From Phaeobacter sp. 11ANDIMAR09 (GTDB lineage: Bacteria > Pseudomonadota > Alphaproteobacteria > Rhodobacterales > Rhodobacteraceae): a DNA stretch of 64,000 bases. A model generated the notes under the pieces. It was not told the DNA's origin. It saw only the letters and a program-made list of their open reading frames with translations, and did no database searches. A program made the translations under genes and the position numbers. The stretch covers positions 49,463-113,462 of the forward strand of contig NZ_LIKT01000014.1 in NCBI RefSeq assembly GCF_001294455.1, in the 5' to 3' direction. Shown here piece after piece: positions 1 through 9,701 of this stretch (position 1 is its first letter; every line of letters begins with the position of its first letter).

Positions 1-812
1 CCTCGGCGCAGGGCGCGGCAACCGGATCCCGTCTGGGCACGCGGGTGGTGCCGCTTACTGAACGGGACAATTCACCGACGCTGGTCGACGGTGAGACCGC
101 AGCCCCCGCTGAAGAGCGCGTGGATGATCGTCCCCCCTTTGCAGCAAATGCCGAAGCCTTTGCCGTTTTGGGGGACCGCCCATTGATGTCCATTGTCCTG
201 ATTGACGATGCCGCGGCCATTGGTGCCGAAGCCCTGGAGGATTTCCCCTATCCACTCACCTTTGCGATCTCGCCGGATGATCCAAAGGCGGCGGAGAAAA
301 TGCAGGCGCGTCGTGCGGCTGGATTTGAGGTGATGATTTTGGCCGACCTGCCGCGCGAAGCAGTGCCGCAGGACGCAGAAACCGCCATGGCTGTCTGGAT
401 GCAGAAAATGCCACTCGCGGTCGGCGTGCTCGAAGGCGTTGAAACCGGGTTTCAGGGCAATCGCCCCCTGGCAGATCAGATGGTTACGGTGATGCAGGCG
501 GCTGGTTTTGGTATGGTAACCCAGAACAGTGGTCTGAACACTGTGCAAAAGCTGGCGCTGCGCGATGGCCTGCCCTCGGGCGTGGTGTTCCGTGACTTTG
601 ACGGGGCCGAGCAAAATCCCCGCGCCATTCGCCGCTTTCTGGATCAGGCGGCCTTTCGGGCCCGTCAGGAGGGTGCGGTGATCATGCTGGGACGTTTGCG
701 GCCTGATACAATCTCGGCCCTTTTACTCTGGGGCCTGCAGGACCGCGCCAGCCAGGTTGGCCTGGCCCCAATTTCCGCCGGATTGAAGGCGGCCCTGTCT
801 CGGGTTGAGTGA
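1..812 (+). CDS. Divergent polysaccharide deacetylase family protein, 3' part
   Basis: The reading frame is open from base 3 with no stop, so the gene continues off the left edge. The GTG at 45 is probably internal rather than a true start. The visible 255-odd residues match the C-terminal catalytic-like domain of the divergent polysaccharide deacetylase (YibQ/DUF610) family: an early strand with PLMSIVLIDDAA, then PYPLTFAISPDDP, and later RDFDGAEQNPRAIRRFLDQA. Family members are usually exported proteins with an N-terminal membrane anchor, often beside envelope protease genes; that part is not in the window. The substrate is unknown. It is convergent with trpE, with a shared terminator hairpin between them. 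The family call is confident; the function is not. Confidence 0.8.
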   Translation, partial: SAQGAATGSRLGTRVVPLTERDNSPTLVDGETAAPAEERVDDRPPFAANAEAFAVLGDRPLMSIVLIDDAAAIGAEALEDFPYPLTFAISPDDPKAAEKMQARRAAGFEVMILADLPREAVPQDAETAMAVWMQKMPLAVGVLEGVETGFQGNRPLADQMVTVMQAAGFGMVTQNSGLNTVQKLALRDGLPSGVVFRDFDGAEQNPRAIRRFLDQAAFRARQEGAVIMLGRLRPDTISALLLWGLQDRASQVGLAPISAGLKAALSRVE

Positions 813-846
813 TCAGGACAGGCCAATTTGTGCTTGAAAACAAACA

Positions 847-875
847 AAAAGGGCCGCCGTCATGGGGGCCCTTTT
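847..875. terminator. Bidirectional hairpin between the deacetylase gene and trpE
   Basis: Inverted repeat AAAAGGGCC (847-855) and GGCCCTTTT (867-875). The A run on one side and T run on the other give a U-tract for transcripts from both directions, as expected between convergent genes. Confidence 0.75.
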
Positions 876-919
876 GAGGTTTTGGATCGGGTTTAACGCA
901 AATCAGCAGCCTATGCGGT

Positions 920-2431
920 TTAGCTGTTGCCCGTGCCGATAAAACGCGCCGCATCCGCTGCCGCGCGGCGGATGGCATTGGATTTATGCACCGTCTCCAT
1001 ATATTCGGCCTCTGGGTCGCTGTCATAAACAACGCCGCCGCCGGCCTGCACATAGAGCGTCTGATCCTTGACGATGGCGGTGCGTAGGGCAATGCACATA
1101 TCCATGTCGCCTCCGGCTGAAAAATAGCCAACCCCGCCGCCGTAGACGCCGCGTTTTTCCGGCTCCAGCTCGTCAATGATCTCCATCGCCCGCACCTTGG
1201 GTGCGCCTGAAACGGTGCCTGCAGGCATGCCGGCAAAAAAGGCGTCCAGCGCGTCCTTGTCTTCGTGCAACTCCCCCACAACGTTGGAAACGATATGCAT
1301 CACATGGCTGTAGCGTTCGATAATGAACTGCTCAGTTGGCTTCACCGTGCCGATCTTGGCAACGCGGCCAGTGTCGTTGCGGCCCAGATCCAAGAGCATC
1401 AGGTGCTCGGCCAGTTCCTTTTTATCGGCCAGCAGATCCAGCTCGTTTGCCTTGTCCTCTTCGGGGGTGGCGCCGCGCGGACGGGTGCCAGCAATGGGGC
1501 GGATTGTCACCTCGTTGCCAAAGACCCGCACCAGGATTTCGGGGCTGGCCCCAATGACCTGAAAGCCGCCAAAGTTGAAGTAGAACATGAACGGCGAGGG
1601 GTTGGTGCGGCGCAGCGAGCGATAGAGCGCAAAAGGCGGCAGAGGAAATTCCTGGCTCCAGCGCTGTGCCGGAACCACCTGAAAGATATCGCCGGCGCGG
1701 ATGTAGTCCTTGGCCTTTTCAACCGCTTCCATATAGCCGGATTTGGTGAAGTTTGACACCGGCGGCGCGATTTCGCGGGCATCGCCCAGATCACGGGTTT
1801 CGGAGGGCATGGCGCGTTCCAGATCGCGCACCGCATCCATCACTCGCTCAGCCGCCTGCGCATAGGCGGCGCGCGCCGTCTGCCCGTCGCTGACCCAGGC
1901 CGGCGAAACCACAGTGACCTCCCCCTTGACCCCATCCAGCACGGCAATCACCGAGGGGCGCATCATGATAGCATCCGGCAGCCCCAGCGGGTCGGGGTTC
2001 ACGTCGGGTAGATATTCGACATGGCGCACCATGTCATAGCCCAGATAGCCAAACAGCCCGGCGGCCGCCTGGGGCATATCCTCGGGCAGGTCGATCCTGC
2101 TTTCGGCCAGCAGGCTGCGCAGATTATCCAGTGGATTGCCGGACTGGGCTTCAAAGGCCTCCGAGTCAAAGCGGGCGGATCGGTTGAGCGATGAGGCCTC
2201 GCCATGGCTGCGCCAGACCAGATCTGGCTTCATCCCGATGATGGAGTAGCGGCCACGCACCTCACCCCCGGTTACAGATTCCAGCATAAAGGCGTCTTTC
2301 TGGGCGCCCGTGAGCTTGAGCATCAAAGAGACCGGCGTGTCCAGGTCCGCTGCCAGGCGGGTATAGACAACCTGATTTTCACCGCTCTCATAGGCCGTTG
2401 CGAAGCTCTCGAAGTCTGGGGTCAAAGCCAT
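920..2431 (-). CDS. trpE: Anthranilate synthase component I
   Basis: Makes anthranilate from chorismate with ammonia supplied by the TrpG glutaminase; first step of tryptophan synthesis, cytoplasmic. The 503-residue length is normal. The chorismate-binding half (about residues 230-490) carries the expected IAGTRPRG and GTVSGAPKVRAMEIIDELE motifs, and the N-terminal half has the PVSLMLKL and FMLESV segments typical of the family. The start ATG at 2431 lies only 14 bases after the ppiD-like stop, so the two are very likely co-transcribed. No leader peptide is visible in that short gap. trpG is not in the window. Confidence 0.96.
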   Translation of the reverse strand: MALTPDFESFATAYESGENQVVYTRLAADLDTPVSLMLKLTGAQKDAFMLESVTGGEVRGRYSIIGMKPDLVWRSHGEASSLNRSARFDSEAFEAQSGNPLDNLRSLLAESRIDLPEDMPQAAAGLFGYLGYDMVRHVEYLPDVNPDPLGLPDAIMMRPSVIAVLDGVKGEVTVVSPAWVSDGQTARAAYAQAAERVMDAVRDLERAMPSETRDLGDAREIAPPVSNFTKSGYMEAVEKAKDYIRAGDIFQVVPAQRWSQEFPLPPFALYRSLRRTNPSPFMFYFNFGGFQVIGASPEILVRVFGNEVTIRPIAGTRPRGATPEEDKANELDLLADKKELAEHLMLLDLGRNDTGRVAKIGTVKPTEQFIIERYSHVMHIVSNVVGELHEDKDALDAFFAGMPAGTVSGAPKVRAMEIIDELEPEKRGVYGGGVGYFSAGGDMDMCIALRTAIVKDQTLYVQAGGGVVYDSDPEAEYMETVHKSNAIRRAAADAARFIGTGNS

Positions 2432-2445
2432 CAGGCAGGTCTCGC

Positions 2446-4290
2446 TTATTGGAAGTAGTTGGTCATGACAGAGTTCAGAGCCTGCTGGTCAACGCGAGGT
2501 TCTGCACGCAACTGCGCATCAGAAACAAAGGCTGCAAACAGCGCTTCTGAAACCGCTTGGTCCAGCTGAGTACTCAGAGCCTTGGCCAGGAGCTTGCTCT
2601 CATCGGTTTCTTCGGCGGGGAGGATCTCTTCCAGGCGCACCACAACGGTGCTGTCTTCGCCCTTGATCACCTGCAGCGCTCCGGGCTCCATGGTGAAGAT
2701 CTGGTTCATCATATCCGCAGGTGTCGTGTCGAGATAGGCGGTCCGGGTGAGGCCAATTTCCTGCTGAACCTGAGCGCCTTCGGGGAAGGAACCAGCCTCT
2801 GTTGTGGCCGCCAGCAGGGCTTCTGCTTCAGCTTGCAGGGCCTTGGCTACGCGGTCGGCCTCCCAGGCGGCCAGGACCTTTGGCTTGGCCTCTTCAAAGG
2901 CCTCGGGGCGTTCCGGCAGGATCTCATCCAGGCGGATTGCAAAGAGGCTGCCGTCGCCCAGGAACTCGGCGGTTGGGAAATCTTCCAGCGTTACAACGCT
3001 GGCGGCGGTGCGAAAGCCCTCGTAGGCCGTGATGCCAGCGCCAGTTTCGCCGCTCCAGCCGATGTTTGCTACTTCCATATCGCTTTCATTGGCCAGATCT
3101 TCCAGGGTGGCGCCGCCTGCCAGCAGATCATTGATCTCTTCGGCCTGCTGTTCGATCAAGCGGCGGGCGCGATCGGTTGCCAGCTCATCCCGCAGATCGG
3201 GCATCGCCTGTTCAAAGCTGGTGAGGCGGGCTTCGAGGTGGCCATTGATGCGGAACAGGGCAGGGCCCAGATCCGAGGGAAGCGGGCCAACGACGCTGCC
3301 CACCTCGGCGTCAAAGACGGCTGCTGCAGCTTGGCCAAGGGTCGCTGCGGTCACATCCCCGAGGTCAACATCCTGCAGTGCCAGGCCGCGTGCATCAACC
3401 AGGGCCTCAAAGGTGGTGCCCGAGACATCAAGCTGGGCCTTGGCCTCGGCGGCGGCTGCGTCATCGGCAAAGACCAGGCGTTCGACCAGGCGACGCTCGG
3501 GCACCTGATACTGTTCGCTGCGGTCGTCATAGAGAGTGCGCAGGGCTGCTTCGTCGACCTCAACCGAATCCAGAATCATTTCGGGGCTGAGACGCGCATA
3601 GGTGATCTGTTTTGTTTCGGGCAGGGTAAAGTCAGCGGCATTGGCCTCGTAAAAGGCTTTGAGAACCTCATCATCAGGAACCACCTGGATCAGGGCGATC
3701 TGATCGGGGCTGAAGGAGACATAGGAAAAACTGCGACGGGCGCCGATGTAATCGGTCATGGTCTTGGTCAGGGTGTCAGGCATCTTGGCCCCAACAACAA
3801 TGGCCCCCTGCACCAGGGTGCGGGCAGATTCACGACGCAGGTCAGCTTCGAATTCGCTTTCGTTCAGATTGGCGTTTTGCAGGGCAAAGCTGTAGGTCTG
3901 GCGGTCGAATTTACCACTGGCGTCCTGAAAGGCAGGGATTTCCGCCAATTCCTGACGCAGGTTGTCATCGCCAACTGAAATCCCAAGATTTTTGACCTCG
4001 TTGTCGATGGAGGCGATCGAAATCAGACGCCCCAAGACCGCGCGATCCATGCCAAAGGCCGCCATCTGGGCCATGGTCAGGCCTTGGCCGCTCTGGGCCT
4101 GCAGGGCACGCTGTTCGCGCTGCAATTCGCGCAGGTACTCGTCAACGCTGACCTCCTCTTCGCCAACCAGAGCAATGGCTGACATGGAGCTGCTGAAGTT
4201 CACCGCGCCAAAGCCGGCCAGGCCAACAATCAGCAAGCCCATAAGGATCCAAACAAAAGTATTGGATAGTTTTTTAATGCCAGTGGCCAT
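2446..4290 (-). CDS. PpiD-like periplasmic peptidyl-prolyl isomerase/foldase
   Basis: A 614-residue membrane-anchored chaperone. A short cytoplasmic tail is followed by one transmembrane helix (about residues 12-34, FVWILMGLLIVGLAGFGAV). A SurA-like N-terminal chaperone region comes next, with a parvulin-type (PpiC) domain around residues 260-360 and a long helical C-terminal part. In E. coli, PpiD sits at the exit of the Sec translocon and helps newly exported proteins; the same role is inferred here. A GAGGGCAGC Shine-Dalgarno stretch lies just before the ATG at 4290. It precedes trpE in a two-gene unit. Active isomerase activity cannot be judged, since many PpiD parvulin domains are inactive. 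Confidence 0.88.
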   Translation of the reverse strand: MATGIKKLSNTFVWILMGLLIVGLAGFGAVNFSSSMSAIALVGEEEVSVDEYLRELQREQRALQAQSGQGLTMAQMAAFGMDRAVLGRLISIASIDNEVKNLGISVGDDNLRQELAEIPAFQDASGKFDRQTYSFALQNANLNESEFEADLRRESARTLVQGAIVVGAKMPDTLTKTMTDYIGARRSFSYVSFSPDQIALIQVVPDDEVLKAFYEANAADFTLPETKQITYARLSPEMILDSVEVDEAALRTLYDDRSEQYQVPERRLVERLVFADDAAAAEAKAQLDVSGTTFEALVDARGLALQDVDLGDVTAATLGQAAAAVFDAEVGSVVGPLPSDLGPALFRINGHLEARLTSFEQAMPDLRDELATDRARRLIEQQAEEINDLLAGGATLEDLANESDMEVANIGWSGETGAGITAYEGFRTAASVVTLEDFPTAEFLGDGSLFAIRLDEILPERPEAFEEAKPKVLAAWEADRVAKALQAEAEALLAATTEAGSFPEGAQVQQEIGLTRTAYLDTTPADMMNQIFTMEPGALQVIKGEDSTVVVRLEEILPAEETDESKLLAKALSTQLDQAVSEALFAAFVSDAQLRAEPRVDQQALNSVMTNYFQ

Positions 4291-4480
4291 GCTGCCCTCG
4301 TCTTTTTCGGTTCATAAAGGCCTAGCCGCAGCAATTGCGCGCGGCGGCCTCTTTCAATGAATGTCGCACCTTGCATACGCTGCCACCCCATGGGGAGCAA
4401 GATCCTGCGCGCGTTCAAAGCCTTGAATGCGGTGCTTTGCAGGGGATCTGATCTATGTTCGCCGGAAATCCATGTATATC

Positions 4481-5683
4481 CTATGGCGCGTCTGCGTTGT
4501 TCGCTCCAGCAGGGGTAAAACGGCTGAGGCGAGAAAACAGCTCTGTCAGCCCCTCTGCATCCACATTGGCAAATGCGATCCTGAACTGGCGTTCTGCCGA
4601 TTTGCTGCCCTTTGGCATGAACATGGTGCCCGGCAACATTAGGACAGAGGCTTCAGTGACCAGCTGCTTTGCGATCTCTTCTGCAGGTTGTGCAAAGGGG
4701 TGCTCGACATAGGCAAAATAGGCACCACAGCCCAAAAGCCGCCAGCCCTTGGATTCCAAGATCGGAAACCTGTCGATGATGGCCTTTTTGCGGTCCAGAA
4801 TTTCTTGTCTTTCTCCCGCCAGCCAGTTTTGCAAGTTGTGAATGCCCCAGCTTGCTCCGATCTGTCCGAGCTGTGACGGGCAGATGGTGACTGTATCCAA
4901 AAACTTCTCCATTTCGAACAACAGCTCTGGTGCGGTGGCAATGGCCCCAACCCGGTATCCTGTCAGTCGATAGGCCTTAGAAAAAGAGTAAAGATGCACC
5001 AGGGTCTGCGCCCAGCTCGGGTCCTGGAACAGCGCATGGGGCGGGCCTGAGCGGCTGTCAAAATCGCGATAGGTCTCATCCACGATCAAGTGCAGCTCAT
5101 GGGCACGGGCCAGATCAAAATAGGCACGCAGCAGAGCGTCGGGATATTCAACACCGGTGGGGTTGTTAGGTGTGACCAGTACAATGGCACGGGTGCGCGG
5201 GGTGATCAGGGCCTTGGCAGCATCAAGATCGGGCAGCATATCCGCACCAACCTGGAGGGGGCGGGCAATGGTGCCGCTGAGATCCAGCCACATCTTATGG
5301 TTGAAGTACCAAGGCACCGGGATGATGACCTCATCGCCTTCGCTGCACAGGGCGGCAATGGTGGCCGCAAAGGCCTGATTGCAGCCCGAGGTGATGCCGA
5401 TCTGGTCGGGCAATATCTGGGCGTCGTAGTGCTGCGACATCTGATCCGCCAGCGCCTGGCGCAGATCAGTGCGCCCTAGAACCGCGCCATAAAGATGGGC
5501 GTCGTCCTGGTGGAGCGCAGCCTCAGCCAGAGCCTGTCGCAGACCCAAGGGGGGCGGGTCAGCGGGGGCAGCCTGGCTCAGGTTGAGCAGGGGGCGATCC
5601 TGAGGAAAAGAGACGTCCTGCACCCAGCGACGGGATTCGACGATGGGGGAAAGAAAAGTGGCCTCTGTGCGTGTTTTGGTCAT
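4481..5683 (-). CDS. PLP-dependent class I/II aminotransferase
   Basis: A fold-type I aminotransferase of 400 residues. Visible landmarks are NNPTG (173-177), the PLP-ring aspartate in LIVDETY (D202) and the Schiff-base lysine in SFSKAYRLTGYR (K236). The substrate is not predictable from sequence. The frame is open further upstream, but the start at 5683 is chosen because CAGGAGCGGTC precedes that ATG and the conserved part begins there. It is transcribed alone: ppiD begins 190 bases downstream and the gpt terminator lies upstream. Confidence 0.9.
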   Translation of the reverse strand: MTKTRTEATFLSPIVESRRWVQDVSFPQDRPLLNLSQAAPADPPPLGLRQALAEAALHQDDAHLYGAVLGRTDLRQALADQMSQHYDAQILPDQIGITSGCNQAFAATIAALCSEGDEVIIPVPWYFNHKMWLDLSGTIARPLQVGADMLPDLDAAKALITPRTRAIVLVTPNNPTGVEYPDALLRAYFDLARAHELHLIVDETYRDFDSRSGPPHALFQDPSWAQTLVHLYSFSKAYRLTGYRVGAIATAPELLFEMEKFLDTVTICPSQLGQIGASWGIHNLQNWLAGERQEILDRKKAIIDRFPILESKGWRLLGCGAYFAYVEHPFAQPAEEIAKQLVTEASVLMLPGTMFMPKGSKSAERQFRIAFANVDAEGLTELFSRLSRFTPAGANNADAP

Positions 5684-5792
5684 GACCGCTCCTGTTTGCG
5701 GTAAAGTTCTGAAACAGAATTGGTAGGGGCTGGCGAAGAGCTTGGCAATCCTTCTGTCTATGGGGGCAGAAAAGCGTAGCGTTAACAAAGAA

Positions 5793-5818
5793 AAACGCGC
5801 CAAAATCTGGGCGCGTTT
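5793..5818 (-). terminator. Rho-independent terminator after gpt
   Basis: Stem AAACGCGCC (5793-5801) and GGCGCGTTT (5810-5818) with an 8-base loop. Read on the minus strand it ends in a T run, directly downstream of the gpt stop. Confidence 0.75.
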
Positions 5819-5848
5819 CCATAGGTGCTAGACGGGTGGCTCTGTTGT

Positions 5849-6367
5849 TCAGTCCTGGCCGCGATAGGGCTCGACATACTGCAGAGCCATGTCCCAGGGG
5901 AAAAAGATCCAGGTGTCCTGGCTGACGCCGGTGATAAAGGTGTCGACCATGGGTTCACCCTTGGGCTTGGCGTAGACAGTGGCGCAATGGGCCTTGGGGT
6001 ACAGCTGACGCACCAGTTCCAGTGTTTTACCCGAGTCAACAAGGTCATCGATGATCAGGATACCTTCGCCATCGCGCATCAGATCGGCGTCGGGGCTTTT
6101 GAGAACCTGGGCGTCACGTTGCTGATCCTGAGCGCCGCCACCAGAATGGTAGGATTTCACCGAGATGGTATCCACTGTGCGGATGTCCAACTCGCGGCTG
6201 ACGATCATGGCGGGTGCCATGCCACCGCGGGTGATGGCCACCACGGCGCGCCAGGACCCTTCGTCGGGACCCTTGCCATCCAAGCGCCAAGCCAAGGCCC
6301 GGCTGTCGCGATGGATTTGATCCCAGCTGATGTGAAAGCCTTTTTCATGCGGCAGGCGGTCTGTCAT
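5849..6367 (-). CDS. gpt: Xanthine phosphoribosyltransferase
   Basis: Salvages xanthine (and guanine) to the nucleotide using PRPP; cytoplasmic or peripheral to the membrane. The PRPP-binding loop [13 protein letters not shown] occupies residues 103-115, and the early [12 protein letters not shown] strand-loop (42-53) is typical of Gpt. The length of 172 residues fits the xanthine/guanine type. A GGAG stretch about 11 bases before the ATG serves as ribosome-binding site. It ends in its own terminator and is separated from fabI by about 170 bases with no gene, so it is probably monocistronic. Confidence 0.95.
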   Translation of the reverse strand: MTDRLPHEKGFHISWDQIHRDSRALAWRLDGKGPDEGSWRAVVAITRGGMAPAMIVSRELDIRTVDTISVKSYHSGGGAQDQQRDAQVLKSPDADLMRDGEGILIIDDLVDSGKTLELVRQLYPKAHCATVYAKPKGEPMVDTFITGVSQDTWIFFPWDMALQYVEPYRGQD

Positions 6368-6541
6368 CTTTATGGCTCCGGCTTGGCTACTAGGGCGGCT
6401 CAGGATCTTGTGCGGCGTCTAACTTCTGCGCTGCCAATGGGCATGATCTTGAGCACGAGTGATTCGAGGATGGTCTCCTCCTGCTTTGCGCAGCGGCAAT
6501 GAGGTGCAGCTGGGCCGGGCAGGAGGGGCGTTAAGACAAGT

Positions 6542-7345
6542 CTATTTGGTAATGTCTGGAGCGTCGACAGCTTTCATGCCAACCACGTGGTAGCCCGCAT
6601 CCACATGCAGGTTCTCACCGGTGACACCGGAGCTGAGGTCGGACAGAAGATAGAGGGCAGATTTCCCAACATCATCAGTCGTCACATTGCGGCGCAGGGG
6701 CGAGTTGTACTCGTTCCACTTCATAATGTAGCGGAAATCACCAATGCCTGAGGCGGCCAGGGTCTTGATTGGACCGGCAGAGATCGCGTTGACGCGAATA
6801 CCGTCCTTGCCCAGATCCTCGGCCAGGTATTTGACCGATGCCTCGAGCGCGGCCTTGGCAACACCCATGACATTATAATGTGGCATAACCTGCTCGGCCC
6901 CATAATAGGTCAGGGTCAGCATCGAGCCACCTTCGGACATCATCTTTTCCGCGCGTTTTGCAATGGCGGTAAAGGAATAGACCGAGATGTCCATGGTCAT
7001 CTGGAAATTGTCACGGCTGGTGTCGACATAGCGACCGCGCAGCTCGTTCTTGTCGGAAAAACCGATGGCATGGACAACAAAGTCCAGCTTGCCCCACTTT
7101 TCCTCCAATGAGGCAAACAGCGCATCCATTGAGGCCTCGTCCGAGACATCGCAGGGCAGGACAATATCGCTGCCTAACTGTTCGGCCAGCGGCCCAACGC
7201 GTTTTTTCAGGGCGTCGCCCTGATAGGAAAAGGCAAGCTCGGCACCGGCATCGGCACAGGCCTTGGCGATTCCCCAGGCAATCGATTTGTCATTGGCCAG
7301 GCCCATGATCAGACCGCGCTTGCCGGTCATCAGTTGATTAGACAT
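6542..7345 (-). CDS. fabI: Enoyl-[acyl-carrier-protein] reductase (NADH), FabI
   Basis: Last step of the fatty-acid elongation cycle, reducing trans-2-enoyl-ACP. It is a short-chain dehydrogenase-fold protein of 267 residues with the FabI-specific N-terminal GLANDKSIAWGIA nucleotide loop. The active-site pattern is Y147, Y157 and K164 in TYYGAEQVMPHYNVMGVAK. This is the FabI (triclosan-type) isozyme rather than FabV or FabK. GGAGAA precedes the ATG. It is divergent from pdxH across a 190-base intergenic region that must hold both promoters. Nothing unusual in the protein. Confidence 0.96.
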   Translation of the reverse strand: MSNQLMTGKRGLIMGLANDKSIAWGIAKACADAGAELAFSYQGDALKKRVGPLAEQLGSDIVLPCDVSDEASMDALFASLEEKWGKLDFVVHAIGFSDKNELRGRYVDTSRDNFQMTMDISVYSFTAIAKRAEKMMSEGGSMLTLTYYGAEQVMPHYNVMGVAKAALEASVKYLAEDLGKDGIRVNAISAGPIKTLAASGIGDFRYIMKWNEYNSPLRRNVTTDDVGKSALYLLSDLSSGVTGENLHVDAGYHVVGMKAVDAPDITK

Positions 7346-7535
7346 TCAGGTTCTCCGCCTGTGATCCGTGAAGTTAAAGACGTTTAATATGATGGCGCGT
7401 CTGCTTCAAGGGGCGACCTTTCATGTTCATCTCACTGTCTGCTCCTCTTCTGAACAGCCCCACTTGTGGTCGGTGGCACTTGCTGTTCCCAAAGGTGCTG
7501 CCTAGTGTGCGGATGAAAACAGACAGGAGGCTCTT

Positions 7536-8141
7536 ATGAGTGAACGTTCAGGGCTCTTTGCCGGCGATGACCCCTTTGAAATTGCCCGCACCTGGCTGGC
7601 GGAGGCCGAAAAGTCCGAGATCAATGATCCCAACGCCATTGCGCTGGCGACGGTGGATGCAGATGGGCTGCCAAACGTGCGCATGGTCCTTCTGAAAGAG
7701 GTCGAACCAGAGGCTTTTGTTTTTTACACAAATTACGAGAGTGCCAAGGCGCAGGAATTGGATCAGGCGGGCAAGGGGTCCTTTGTCATTCATTGGAAAT
7801 CTCTGCGTCGGCAAATCCGGGTGCGGGGCACGATCACTCGGGAAGAGGGACCAAAGGCAGACGAGTATTATGCTTCGCGCTCGCTCAAAAGCCGCCTTGG
7901 GGCCTGGGCGTCACGGCAGTCCCGCCCGCTTGAAAGTCGGGCCAGTCTGATGGCCGAGGTAGCAAAGGTCACTGCCACCAAGGGACCGAATCCCCCCCGA
8001 CCACCATTTTGGGGTGGCTACCGCATCACACCGGTCGAAATTGAGTTCTGGGCGGATGGGGCGTTTCGTTTACACGACCGTTTTACTTGGAAAAGAGGTT
8101 CCGAACAGGACAAATGGTCGGTTTTCCGCCTAAATCCTTAA
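7536..8141 (+). CDS. pdxH: Pyridoxamine/pyridoxine 5'-phosphate oxidase
   Basis: FMN-dependent oxidation of pyridoxine or pyridoxamine 5'-phosphate to pyridoxal 5'-phosphate, the final step of vitamin B6 synthesis and salvage. At 201 residues it has the standard blocks: [20 protein letters not shown] (FMN-binding split barrel), [28 protein letters not shown], and the C-terminal signature [17 protein letters not shown] with the final R-x-N-P. The ATG at 7536 has an AGGAGG-like sequence (GACAGGAGGC) upstream. Divergent from fabI. Confidence 0.96.
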   Translation: MSERSGLFAGDDPFEIARTWLAEAEKSEINDPNAIALATVDADGLPNVRMVLLKEVEPEAFVFYTNYESAKAQELDQAGKGSFVIHWKSLRRQIRVRGTITREEGPKADEYYASRSLKSRLGAWASRQSRPLESRASLMAEVAKVTATKGPNPPRPPFWGGYRITPVEIEFWADGAFRLHDRFTWKRGSEQDKWSVFRLNP

Positions 8142-8260
8142 GGTCTTTGCGAGGAAAATAGCACTTTCCTAACAAATGGGAGGGTTTTTGCTTGAAATCC
8201 GGCAGTGAAATCGCGCATCACGTCATTACGAAAATGAAAAAGACGCAGTGGATGAGATAA

Positions 8261-8803
8261 GTGGCAGAAGATCTGAGCAGCCTGCAGCAAATCCAAGGCC
8301 TTGTTAAGTGGTTTGATCCCTCCAAGGGATTTGGTTTTGTTGTGTCCGATTTGGGCGGCCCTGACATTTTGTTGCACGTGAATGTACTCCGTAACTTTGG
8401 ACAGAGTTCGGTTGCGGACGGCACCCGTGTCGAAATCGTAACTCATCGGACTGACCGAGGTGTGCAAGCGGTCGAAGTTTTGGCGATACATCCGCCAGAG
8501 CGGGAGGAAACTCCGGTTCTGAGCGATTTTGCCGATTTTGACCGGTCCGACCTGGAATCCAAACCTCTGGTGCCAGCGCGGGTCAAATGGTTCAACAAGG
8601 GCAAGGGGTTTGGCTTTGCCAATATCTTTGGTCGCAGCGAAGATGTTTTCCTGCATGTTGAAGTCCTGCGCCAATCCGGCCTGGCAGATCTGCAACCCGG
8701 CGAGGCGCTGGCGCTGCGGGTGATTGATGGCAAACGTGGTCAGATGGCCGCCGAGGTTCAAGCCTGGGAAGCCGCTCTGGTTGATAGCGATCAGGACAAT
8801 TGA
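8261..8803 (+). CDS. Cold-shock protein with two cold-shock domains
   Basis: 180 residues with two CSD/OB-fold domains: residues about 11-75 (GLVKWFDPSKGFGFVV) and about 106-170 (ARVKWFNKGKGFGFANIF), joined by an acidic linker. Both retain aromatic RNA-binding motif 1 and an RNP-2-like segment (DILLHV, DVFLHV). It should bind single-stranded RNA or DNA and act as an RNA chaperone. The start is GTG; a TAA stop lies immediately before it in frame, so no longer start exists. Two-domain cold-shock proteins are common in alphaproteobacteria. The DUF192 gene begins 4 bases after its stop. Confidence 0.92.
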   Translation: MAEDLSSLQQIQGLVKWFDPSKGFGFVVSDLGGPDILLHVNVLRNFGQSSVADGTRVEIVTHRTDRGVQAVEVLAIHPPEREETPVLSDFADFDRSDLESKPLVPARVKWFNKGKGFGFANIFGRSEDVFLHVEVLRQSGLADLQPGEALALRVIDGKRGQMAAEVQAWEAALVDSDQDN

Positions 8804-8807
8804 TCGG

Positions 8808-9296
8808 ATGCGGCGGTTGAGAGCCTCTCTCGTCGCTCCGGCCTTGGCCCTGCTTTTTGGCCTGGGCCTCTCCTCTCCAACACTCGCCGCTGACTGTCGC
8901 TCGGATCGGGTCGACTTGCGCGGCCACTGGGGGCAGACCTCTTTTTCTGTTGAAATCGCAGATGATGAAGCGGAGCGGGCGCAGGGCTTGATGTTCCGCG
9001 AAAGTCTGGCGCGCGGCGCTGGCATGCTCTTTGTCTATCCCGAACCGCAGACAGCGGCCTTTTGGATGAAGAACACCCTCATTCCACTCGATATTATCTT
9101 TTTGGACCAAACCGGCCGCGTCATCCAGATCCAGGCGAATGCGATTCCCGGGGATCTGACACCGCTTCCGGGTGGGGATAATGTTTTTGCCGTGCTCGAA
9201 ATCAATGGCGGTCTGGCCGCGCGATATGGAATTTCGATTGGTTCCGAGATGCGCCATAAAATTTTTTCAAAAACATCTCCGATTTGGCCATGTTAG
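8808..9296 (+). CDS. Exported DUF192 family protein
   Basis: 162 residues. A signal peptide (about 1-27, ending SSPTLAA) precedes a DUF192 domain with the family signature EIADDEAERAQGLMFRESL, GAGMLFVY and FWMKNTLIPLDIIFLD. The function of the family is not established. The frame is open upstream to 8724, but the ATG at 8808, four bases after the cold-shock gene stop, gives a clean signal peptide and is preferred. It probably forms a small operon with the cold-shock gene, followed closely by tRNA-Pro. Confidence 0.87.
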   Translation: MRRLRASLVAPALALLFGLGLSSPTLAADCRSDRVDLRGHWGQTSFSVEIADDEAERAQGLMFRESLARGAGMLFVYPEPQTAAFWMKNTLIPLDIIFLDQTGRVIQIQANAIPGDLTPLPGGDNVFAVLEINGGLAARYGISIGSEMRHKIFSKTSPIWPC

Positions 9297-9340
9297 GGGT
9301 TTTCAAATCAAACCACTGGCGTTAGGAACAGCGCACGGTC

Positions 9341-9417
9341 CGGGGCGTGGCGCAGTCTGGTAGCGCACCTGTTTTGGGTACAGGGGGTCGTGAGTTCGAA
9401 TCTCGCCGCCCCGACCA
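9341..9417 (+). tRNA. tRNA-Pro (anticodon TGG)
   Basis: A 77-base cloverleaf. The acceptor stem CGGGGCG (9341-9347) pairs with CGCCCCG (9407-9413), followed by discriminator A and an encoded CCA. The anticodon stem CCTGT/ACAGG has loop TTTGGGT with anticodon TGG at 9375-9377. The T-arm GTTCGAATC is present. Confidence 0.97.
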
Positions 9418-9483
9418 CAATCACCTGAAAGCATTAGGCTTTTCGGTGGTGAGCATAAGAGAAAACCCCTTTGGGTTTGACCT

Positions 9484-9528
9484 AAAACGGGCAGTTCACA
9501 CTTGGGTGTGACTGCCCGTTTTCTTTTT
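9484..9528 (+). terminator. Strong terminator downstream of tRNA-Pro
   Basis: ACGGGCAGTTCACAC pairs with GTGTGACTGCCCGT around a TTGG loop with a single bulged T, followed by TTTTCTTTTT. Confidence 0.85.
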
Positions 9529-9701
9529 CACATCCTCGTATTGAACCGCGAAGGACGTGGCTTGGATGCCCTATTGTGCGGGCGCAGCCGCGGGAGCGCT
9601 TCGGTCAGTGTCTTGGTTCAACATGTCGGGTTTGGTCGCCGGTCTCGGGGTGGAATCACAGGTCGATTAGCCCGGGCCAGAGGCTGACGGCAGATTGCAC
9701 A

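Noticed and set aside
4291..4480. Small genes in the gap between ppiD-like and aminotransferase genes
   Set aside because: Frames there are extensions or shadows of neighbours and lack start signals.
7374..7388. CtrA-type box upstream of fabI (TTAA and TTAA close together)
   Set aside because: The spacing between the half-sites is 6 bases, not 7.
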